Source of the DNA: Lachnospiraceae bacterium
Lineage (GTDB): Bacteria; Bacillota; Clostridia; Lachnospirales; Lachnospiraceae
Length of the DNA stretch: 44,541 nt
NCBI GenBank assembly: GCA_022792535.1
Contig: JAAWBG010000070.1
Coordinates: 1-44,541 of the forward strand
Direction of reading: 5' to 3'
Shown: positions 33,047 through 39,970 of the stretch, piece by piece
Layout of the letters: each line of letters begins with the position of its first letter
Numbering within the stretch: position 1 is the first letter of the stretch
The notes under the pieces: generated by a model
The model's database searches: none
Told to the model about the DNA's origin: nothing
Seen by the model: only the letters and a program-made list of their open reading frames with translations
Position numbers and translations under genes: made by a program

Positions 33047-35782
33047 ATGAGGAATGAAAATAGTAAGATTCAGATACCAAATGTGGACAAAGGCTATACA
33101 AAACGAAAAGCAGACGAGCTGCTCTCTTCCCTTCAAACAGATATCATCCTGCTCAACGCAGGAGCCGGCTACGGGAAGACCCAGCTTCTTGCTCACTATG
33201 TGCGTCATTTTCCTGGAAAAAGCGCTTGGTACAGCATTGGCGATACAGACAATGACTTAATGTCATTTGTCCAGAATTTTACAAAGTCAGTTCAAAATGC
33301 ACTGAATGCTTCCAGAGAAGATTTCTGCTTCTCTGCTCCCCTTTTAGAAAACATTGACATTTTGATGGAACAGCTTATCATATGGCTGGACGCCCGGATT
33401 GATTTTTTAAATGTGATCCTGGATGATTTTCAGGAGATCACCAATCCTGATATCTTCAATCTATTGGAGATTCTGATTGAAACTATGGATAAAAAAATCC
33501 GCTTATTTGTTGTGGAAAAGCGTTCCCTTCCAACTTTTTTTGAAAAATACATAGCAGGCGGACAAGCTTTCTGCATGGGAACTGAAGATCTGAAATTTAA
33601 CCAGGAAGAAATCTCTCTTCTCTTAGAAAACATGGGAGCCCCCAGCCAGCAGTGGACCAAGTTGATATATGACTGTACAGAAGGGTGGCCGGTGGGCATT
33701 GCCCAGATCATGCTGCAATTAAAACAGCAGAAAAAAAACGTTACCCTTGAAAGTTTAAAAAAAATCTGCGAAAATCTGGAAATCTCCGACTACTTTATGA
33801 CACGAGTATACAAAATGCTTCCTTTTGATATTCAGACATTTTTGAAAAAAACCGCTGTTTTGGATTATATGACGCCCTCCATCTGTAATAAGATCGTGGG
33901 TATCCACAATTCAGAAAGTATGCTGCGTTATCTGGCAAATGAAAAATTATTTGTTCAGACTTTAGGCGACATCAGCAGTTTGTACCGGTATCATTCCATT
34001 TTCCGGCGCTTTCTCCTATCACAGACGCCTCTGGAGGAACAGCAGGAATCTCTTCAAACCGCCGCCTGTTTTCTTTTGAAAACCAACGATAAGATTCAGG
34101 CAGCAGAATACGCCTGCCAGGGCAAGTCTGCCCATATTCTCCAGACTGTAATTGAAGTTTCCGGCGACTCCATGTTAGAAGACCGGCTCTACGCTACTTT
34201 GGAACGCTGGTTTGCTTTTCTTGCTGCAAACCATTGCGAATTAACTCCAAAGACAAAATTTATCTACGGAAAATATCTGATGGCTCTTGGAAACATTCCA
34301 GAAGCCCATCAGCAGATAGAAGAAGCAAAAAAAGAATTCTATGAAAAAGGACGTCTGCTGGATTACCAAAAAGTCCTGCTCTTTGCCGCTGCAGCCAAGC
34401 GAAAGGCAGGCTGTCTGCTGGAAGCAGAAAAACTTTTGACCCAGGCCCTTGAAAACCAGAATCCACAGCGGAATGAGATCAGAGAAGCAGTCCGTATCGA
34501 ACAGGTAAAGATCAAATGCTGCTTTCATCAATTAAAAGAAGCCCTTGTACTGCTCTCTGACCATTCCAAATCCGGCGGTCCCTTTGGAGAAACCAATTTT
34601 TTGTCTGCCGCCCGGCAGATTCTCACAATTCTGACCCAAAAACCGGAAGAAATTCTTACTGTTTATCAAATTCGAACAGAACATATTCCAGAGGGATTTC
34701 TTCTGGGAAACTGCATTCTTGCCCAACAGATGAAAACTGCATATCTGTCCGAAGACTACCAGTCTGTCCGAAAAATTGCCAAAGAAATGATCCAAAGTTC
34801 AGAACACGAAACTTTACAGACTGCCGCCGCTTGGGAAATGCTGGCTGTACTGTCCTGGGAAGAAGGAGATTATCGAAAAGCAGTGGAACAGTCTCGAACA
34901 GGAACTGCATTTTTATTCCAAAACCACATCAATCATCTGGGATTTATCCCAAAACACCAGCAGATTTTAAAGGAGATCCGCTCCATTCACCAAAATACCA
35001 GCAGCCCCCGCTATCTCATTGCCAGGCAGCCGGAAACCAGTTCCTTTCATCAGAAAACATCTGGAAAAATCAAGATCCAATGTATGGACTGTTTCTGTGT
35101 ATTTCTCCCTGATTCTGAAGGAAAAGAGATGAAATGGAGAACGAAAAAGGCACGAGAATTGTTTGCCTATCTGTTTCATCTTCAGGGAAAAGGCGTTTCC
35201 AAAGAAGTTTTAATCGAACTTTTATGGCCGGAAGCCGGAATCAAAAGCGCCATTGCCTTGTTTCACACCACCCTTTACAGCATCCGGCAGTCCTTTGTAC
35301 AAGAGGGATTAGAAGATTTAATCTCCTATGAAGACAAAAAATATTCTCTGAATATGCAGCTTGTAGATTCAGACTTAAAAGAACTTCTCGCCTTTTTCAA
35401 AAACCCAAAAGCCTGGGAAGAACATCCAGAGCAGATCATGCAGCTCTATTCTGGAAATTACATGGGGAACAGCGGCTATCTCTGGTCTTATGGAATGGCT
35501 AAAGAACTGGAAAATGAATATTTTAACATTCTAAAAGCTGGCGCCGCCAAGCGTACTGCTCAAAATCTGCCGGAATCTGCCCTTCCCTTTCTCCAGAGAA
35601 TCTTAGAGGCCGATCCTTATAATGAAGAGGTTGTATCGCAGCTCATTTTATGCCTCTATCAAAGCGGTAGACAATCCCAGGCAAAACAACAGTATGACCG
35701 GACGCAAAAATTATACCAGGAAGATTTAGAACTGAATTTTACAAAAACCTTCAAAGAAATTGTAGACGGATCAGACCTGTAA
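33047..35782 (+). CDS. MalT/SARP-like transcriptional activator
   Basis: The 911-residue protein starts with a STAND-type NTPase: P-loop LNAGAGYGKT near 36-45, a Walker B-like FLNVILDDFQEI near residue 120, and a MalT-like EGWPVGIAQIMLQL segment near 222. A middle region (about 340-650) is helical and TPR-like. From about residue 672 comes an OmpR/SARP-type winged helix (WRTKKARELFAYLFHLQGKG, then LWPEAG and FHTTLYSIRQ). A bacterial transcriptional activation domain follows at about 765-905 (DLKELLAFFKN to QAKQQYDRTQKLYQEDLEL). Such proteins are signal-gated activators. It is divergent from the sheath operon and co-transcribed with a CIS ATPase, so it very likely controls this system. The ligand is unknown. 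Confidence 0.87.
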   Translation: MRNENSKIQIPNVDKGYTKRKADELLSSLQTDIILLNAGAGYGKTQLLAHYVRHFPGKSAWYSIGDTDNDLMSFVQNFTKSVQNALNASREDFCFSAPLLENIDILMEQLIIWLDARIDFLNVILDDFQEITNPDIFNLLEILIETMDKKIRLFVVEKRSLPTFFEKYIAGGQAFCMGTEDLKFNQEEISLLLENMGAPSQQWTKLIYDCTEGWPVGIAQIMLQLKQQKKNVTLESLKKICENLEISDYFMTRVYKMLPFDIQTFLKKTAVLDYMTPSICNKIVGIHNSESMLRYLANEKLFVQTLGDISSLYRYHSIFRRFLLSQTPLEEQQESLQTAACFLLKTNDKIQAAEYACQGKSAHILQTVIEVSGDSMLEDRLYATLERWFAFLAANHCELTPKTKFIYGKYLMALGNIPEAHQQIEEAKKEFYEKGRLLDYQKVLLFAAAAKRKAGCLLEAEKLLTQALENQNPQRNEIREAVRIEQVKIKCCFHQLKEALVLLSDHSKSGGPFGETNFLSAARQILTILTQKPEEILTVYQIRTEHIPEGFLLGNCILAQQMKTAYLSEDYQSVRKIAKEMIQSSEHETLQTAAAWEMLAVLSWEEGDYRKAVEQSRTGTAFLFQNHINHLGFIPKHQQILKEIRSIHQNTSSPRYLIARQPETSSFHQKTSGKIKIQCMDCFCVFLPDSEGKEMKWRTKKARELFAYLFHLQGKGVSKEVLIELLWPEAGIKSAIALFHTTLYSIRQSFVQEGLEDLISYEDKKYSLNMQLVDSDLKELLAFFKNPKAWEEHPEQIMQLYSGNYMGNSGYLWSYGMAKELENEYFNILKAGAAKRTAQNLPESALPFLQRILEADPYNEEVVSQLILCLYQSGRQSQAKQQYDRTQKLYQEDLELNFTKTFKEIVDGSDL

Positions 35783-35792
35783 AGGAGATTTT

Positions 35793-37706
35793 ATGAGCAT
35801 ATACCACACTTATCAGGAATTTTGGGAGGATCTTCTCTTTTGGGGGGATTGTGTATGGAAACAACAGACTTCCTTTCATCCCAAAGAATCTTTTTTCACT
35901 TTGCTGTACAAAGCAGTACAAAGTGCAGAACAGGAGGTATTTTCTCCATTTTTATATATCTCTCTGGCCGCCCGTTTGGAATGGGAAGATATGATGCTTC
36001 TGGCCGCAGCCCTGTATACCCAGCAAAAAGGAGAACCTTTCACCTTTGCCCTCTGGAAACAATTCTGGCCCAGAGAAGAAGGGGATTTTCCCGGAACAAG
36101 ACTTTTTTACCAATCCAATCCTCTTTTGTTAGAAAGAGTTACAGATACCGAGGAGACAAAGTTTCATCTTCAGATTCCCTCTCAGATCTTTCTTTTCCTT
36201 CAGGGAAATCTGCCGGGAATCCAACAGATTCCCGGTATGGACTGGTACGATCTGCGCGAAGACTCCCTGCCTGCTCTGGGAAAAAATATTCGCCTCTATG
36301 AACAAATTCATACCTGCCTCACAGAAATTCCTGGTCCAAAGCTGGTGTATCTGGAAGGACCCAAAGGCAGCGGCCGAAAGCTGAATTACGCTTACCTAGC
36401 CCGCAAGCTTCAGATGAATCTGGCCGTGATATCTTATGAAAAACTACAGACAGAACCTCAGCTTCGTGACATGCAAAGATCATGTCTCTTACACCATGCT
36501 ATGTTTGTTATTGAACTTTCCCAAGAGGAAGAAGATCTGTCTCCTCTTTTGTACTGGCTGAACCAGGAAGAGACCTTATTTCTCTTAGGGTCCCGCCCAA
36601 ATCTGCCTGACTTCATCTCAAGTCAAAGACAATATCTGCCCTTTTCTATCTGTCCTCATGACGTACTGAAAGACAAAGAACTGTTTGAGCAGCTTACCCT
36701 TTCTTATCACTGGGAATCTGAACAGACTCGAATGGATTTTTTAAATAGATACAACTTCCTTCCCGGCAGAATGCAAGATATTCTGGAATTGGCCAAATCT
36801 TATGGGTTTAGTGAGGGAGCAGAAGGCATAACCGATACGCACCTTAGAAAAGCTGTCTTAGAGGCATCTTCCCACTCTCTGGATCAATATGCCAAAAAGA
36901 TTCAGGTTTTCTACCAGATGAGGGACCTGATCCTTCCTGACTCCACAAAAGAAAAACTGTCCCATATCATCCAGCGGATCCGCAACCGGAAACTTGTTTA
37001 TGAGACCTGGGGATTTTTAGAAAAATCTGCCTATGGCAACGGAGTATCCATGATCTTCGCGGGGCCGCCCGGCACCGGAAAGACAATGGCCGCTCAAGTA
37101 ATGGCAGGGGAACTGGGCATGGAACTTTACCGGGTAGAGCTGCCTGCAGTGGTAGATAAATACATCGGGGAAACAGAAAAAAAACTAAACCGCATCTTCG
37201 GCGAGGCCGAAAAAAGCATGGCCATTCTCTTTTTTGACGAGGCCGACATACTTTTTTCCAAGCGGACAGAGATCAAAGAATCCAACGACAAATACAGCAA
37301 TATGGAGATTGCTTTTCTCCTGCAGAAAATGGAGGAATATGAAGGCATCAGTATTCTCGCCACTAATTATCTTCAGAATTTTGACGGCGCCTTTCGGCGG
37401 CGGGTCAGCGATGTCATTGACTTTCCGCTGCCTGACGCCAGCCTGCGCCTTACAATGTGGCGCTCTATGATTCCTGCCAAACTTCCTGTATCGGATGAAA
37501 TTGATTTTTCTTTTTTGGCCGAGCAGTTCGAACTGTCTGGCAGCATGATCAAAAACACTCTAATCTACGCCAGCTTTTTGGCTGCGGAATCACAGGAACC
37601 ATTACTGACCATGGAAGAGATCTTAAAAGGACTCGGCCACGAATTTGAAAAAAGCGGCAAAAAATTAAGCCGCAAGGAGTATGGAGCATATGGGCACTTA
37701 TTTTAG
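35793..37706 (+). CDS. second CIS-associated AAA+ ATPase
   Basis: The 637-residue protein is a paralogue of the ATPase at 3809-5968. An N-terminal helical part and a degenerate P-loop (GPKGSGRK, about 189-196) precede an intact AAA+ module: Walker A GPPGTGKT at 424-431, Walker B ILFFDEAD at 478-485, sensor 1 ILATN at 521-525, and RRR at 535-537. The C-terminal modules of the two proteins align throughout, including KYIGET and FELSG. The N-terminal halves are much more divergent. It starts 10 bp after the regulator stop with AAGGAGATTTT ahead of ATG. Having one ATPase in each operon may allow a mixed ring or stage-specific roles. Confidence 0.87.
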   Translation: MSIYHTYQEFWEDLLFWGDCVWKQQTSFHPKESFFTLLYKAVQSAEQEVFSPFLYISLAARLEWEDMMLLAAALYTQQKGEPFTFALWKQFWPREEGDFPGTRLFYQSNPLLLERVTDTEETKFHLQIPSQIFLFLQGNLPGIQQIPGMDWYDLREDSLPALGKNIRLYEQIHTCLTEIPGPKLVYLEGPKGSGRKLNYAYLARKLQMNLAVISYEKLQTEPQLRDMQRSCLLHHAMFVIELSQEEEDLSPLLYWLNQEETLFLLGSRPNLPDFISSQRQYLPFSICPHDVLKDKELFEQLTLSYHWESEQTRMDFLNRYNFLPGRMQDILELAKSYGFSEGAEGITDTHLRKAVLEASSHSLDQYAKKIQVFYQMRDLILPDSTKEKLSHIIQRIRNRKLVYETWGFLEKSAYGNGVSMIFAGPPGTGKTMAAQVMAGELGMELYRVELPAVVDKYIGETEKKLNRIFGEAEKSMAILFFDEADILFSKRTEIKESNDKYSNMEIAFLLQKMEEYEGISILATNYLQNFDGAFRRRVSDVIDFPLPDASLRLTMWRSMIPAKLPVSDEIDFSFLAEQFELSGSMIKNTLIYASFLAAESQEPLLTMEEILKGLGHEFEKSGKKLSRKEYGAYGHLF

Positions 37707-38496
37707 AGAAGAACAAAAAAAATCCCGTTGGGAATCTGGACAAGCCATTCTCCACAGAGAACTTCAGAAATCAAAAACCACGGAAAATACAGAAAAAGAG
37801 AAAGACAGAAAATCTCAGAAAAAGCAGGAATTTTACGGCCTAAAAAATTCCTATGGAAGACTGCACTATCTGGAAAAAGAAAAAGCAGACAGGAAAAAGT
37901 CTGGATCTGACAGAAAAGGATTTGTCTTAGAAGCCTTGGAAGCTCCCGGCACGCCGCTGCACACAGAAAAAGAAAAACATCTGAATCCTGTTTCGATGAA
38001 AAAGATCAGCCGCAGAGGAAAGCAGACTTTGTTCGCATCCGAAGTCCCCTTTCGCAGCCAGGCTCTTTTTTACGACATCTCAGACAGTAAAAAAAGCGCC
38101 CATTTTCTTAAATACATGAAAGAGATCATCCAGAAAAATGGACATCAAACCTTAAAAGACGCCTTTGGCTTCCTGGATCAGGAATCTGAGCGTCAAGAAC
38201 TAAACTTTTTAACAGCAGAAAAAAGGGAATCCTTGTCTGGAGAATTTGCCTCAGAAGACCACCAGCGAATGGATACCCTGCATCATCAGCTTCATAGGAA
38301 AGAAGCATTGGAACGTCAAATGTGCAGCGATCTTCAACTTATGCTAAATCAGCCCAGAGAAAAGAAACAGTCAAAAGATGACAGCTTTTTTCAGAGAAAT
38401 CTACAGTCAGCTGTTGGAAATGCGGAAAATGCAGAGAATACAGAAGTCTCCGTCACAGGAGAACCGGAGGAATCTCAAGAGGAATCATACGGCTGA
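37690..38496 (+). CDS. charged protein of unknown function in the regulator operon
   Basis: I do not recognise this protein. The frame opens at 37681, but AAGGAG lies only one base before that ATG, whereas the ATG at 37690 (MGTYFREEQKKSRW) has it at ten bases; I chose the latter (268 residues). It overlaps the ATPase gene by 17 bases. The product is hydrophilic, rich in Lys, Glu, Gln and Ser, with low-complexity stretches (TEKEKDRKSQKKQEF) and a more ordered centre (about 110-165, SQALFYDISDSKKSAHFLKY). No signal or membrane helix is present. It could be an adaptor of the ATPase or another CIS cargo; both are guesses from position. Confidence 0.65.
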   Translation: MGTYFREEQKKSRWESGQAILHRELQKSKTTENTEKEKDRKSQKKQEFYGLKNSYGRLHYLEKEKADRKKSGSDRKGFVLEALEAPGTPLHTEKEKHLNPVSMKKISRRGKQTLFASEVPFRSQALFYDISDSKKSAHFLKYMKEIIQKNGHQTLKDAFGFLDQESERQELNFLTAEKRESLSGEFASEDHQRMDTLHHQLHRKEALERQMCSDLQLMLNQPREKKQSKDDSFFQRNLQSAVGNAENAENTEVSVTGEPEESQEESYG

Positions 38497-38505
38497 AAGG
38501 TTCTC

Positions 38506-39828
38506 TCAGATTTCCATAAACTTAAGGTCTGTTTCTCTTTTATTTTTCTGAAAAGAATCACAGGACAGCATCACGTCCAATACAAACTCCCTATCTTTTG
38601 TATAGCATAACATCTCTCCCTTTAAAAGTTCTGCCGCTTCTTGTATCGTCAAAAGCCCAAAACCGTGATCATGCCCTTCTTTGTCTGTAGCCGGTACGGT
38701 TCCTTTCTCTACACATAAACTATCTTTACAGCAATTTTTGATCCGCATAATCAGATAATCCCTGTTGTACTTCATCTGCACAGAGACTTTCCGCTTCTTT
38801 GGTTCAAGCTCCCTGACAGCATCAAAAGCATTTTCCAGGCTGTTGGAAAGTATCTGGCACAGCTCCATATGGGGCAGTTCCTCCTCTCCCACCTGAATAT
38901 CCAGTTTGCAGCCAGCTCCTATCTCCTGAAATTTCTGATAATAATAAGAAAATACTGCGTTCAGATACGGATTCGCACATAACTGCCCTACCGACGCATC
39001 TATTTCCTTTTCCATCCCTTTCAGATATTCCGTCATCTCTTTCATTTTCCCTGCTGCAAGCAGTCCTGATAGTGTGATCGTATGTCCTTTCATGTCATGC
39101 TTCATCTTACGTATCCGCTGCTGGTTATCCAATTGAGCCTCCAGCTTTCCCTTTTCTCCCTGAAGCATGTACTCACTCTGCTGTTTTTGGTAAAGTAACA
39201 GCTGCCGATAAAGAGACAAAAATATAGTGGCATAATTAAATACCATCAAAAGGAGCACCAGCACACAGAGAAACATATCTTCCGGCCGCTCCACAATATT
39301 CGTGGGAAACTGTACCACCACCACAAGCAGAATATAATACAGCATGGTCATTCCTGCAAAGATACCCCATCCCCTCTCTACTGCCTTCTGCAATTCCAGA
39401 TAAGGTTTCCTTAAATAACGCCACACTAAATATTCTATCAAAGGGTAAGCAATCAGCCTGCTGATCAGCATCACAATATACTGCCCGCCTCCCAGATAGT
39501 AATCCAGCAGGTTTGTAACCGCCATAATCCACAGGCAGGTGGTATCTGCCAGGCAGAATGTAAACAGAAACCGAAACCTCTTATCTTCGCTCATTACATA
39601 AAAAAAGATAAAACTTGGAATCGAACAGGTAATCAGGAATGCCTTCGACAGTGCGTCAATGCCATAGATTACCAAGCCTGCTCCATTCAATATCATCAGC
39701 GTACCCATGCCGATCACTACCGCCAATATGGATTTCCTTGGAGTAAAACGTGACCGGAACAACATGACAAAAAGAAAAAGCACATGAAACATGCCCCAAA
39801 ATATAGACAGATCCCTGAGTATTGTCAT
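38506..39828 (-). CDS. AgrC-like GHKL sensor histidine kinase
   Basis: The frame opens at 39861, but GGAGGTGGGCGGA directly precedes the ATG at 39828 (MTILRDLSIFW), giving 440 residues. The first 210 residues hold about six membrane helices. A coiled-coil linker leads to the phosphoacceptor segment KMKHDMKGH (about 250), the N box LSNSLENAFDAV (about 330) and a G box GFGLLTIQEAAELL near 396. This is the GHKL (HATPase_c_5) type used by AgrC/VirS-like peptide-sensing kinases. No LytTR response regulator or signal peptide gene lies in the window, so it is an orphan here. It is convergent with the regulator operon, with only nine bases between the two stops and no terminator hairpin. Confidence 0.87.
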   Translation of the reverse strand: MTILRDLSIFWGMFHVLFLFVMLFRSRFTPRKSILAVVIGMGTLMILNGAGLVIYGIDALSKAFLITCSIPSFIFFYVMSEDKRFRFLFTFCLADTTCLWIMAVTNLLDYYLGGGQYIVMLISRLIAYPLIEYLVWRYLRKPYLELQKAVERGWGIFAGMTMLYYILLVVVVQFPTNIVERPEDMFLCVLVLLLMVFNYATIFLSLYRQLLLYQKQQSEYMLQGEKGKLEAQLDNQQRIRKMKHDMKGHTITLSGLLAAGKMKEMTEYLKGMEKEIDASVGQLCANPYLNAVFSYYYQKFQEIGAGCKLDIQVGEEELPHMELCQILSNSLENAFDAVRELEPKKRKVSVQMKYNRDYLIMRIKNCCKDSLCVEKGTVPATDKEGHDHGFGLLTIQEAAELLKGEMLCYTKDREFVLDVMLSCDSFQKNKRETDLKFMEI

Positions 39829-39864
39829 TCCGCCCACCTCCTTTTTTTCATTATATTTCATTTC

Positions 39865-39911
39865 AGTAATTGTGAAACTGCCTAATGCTCAAAATTTCAT
39901 GTACAATTACT
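39865..39911. promoter_or_regulatory. inverted repeats and -10 box upstream of the histidine kinase
   Basis: The spacer 39862-39970 is very A/T-rich. AGTAATTGT (39865-39873) and its exact reverse complement ACAATTACT (39903-39911) lie 29 bases apart. On the minus strand a TGGTATAAT extended -10 box stands at about 39932-39924, suitable for the kinase gene. The paired 9-mers resemble, weakly, LytTR-type boxes, but those are normally direct repeats. Confidence 0.3.
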
Positions 39912-39970
39912 TATTATATTTCATTATACCAATTATATTATCATTCTTATTATGTTAATTTTGTCTCAAA

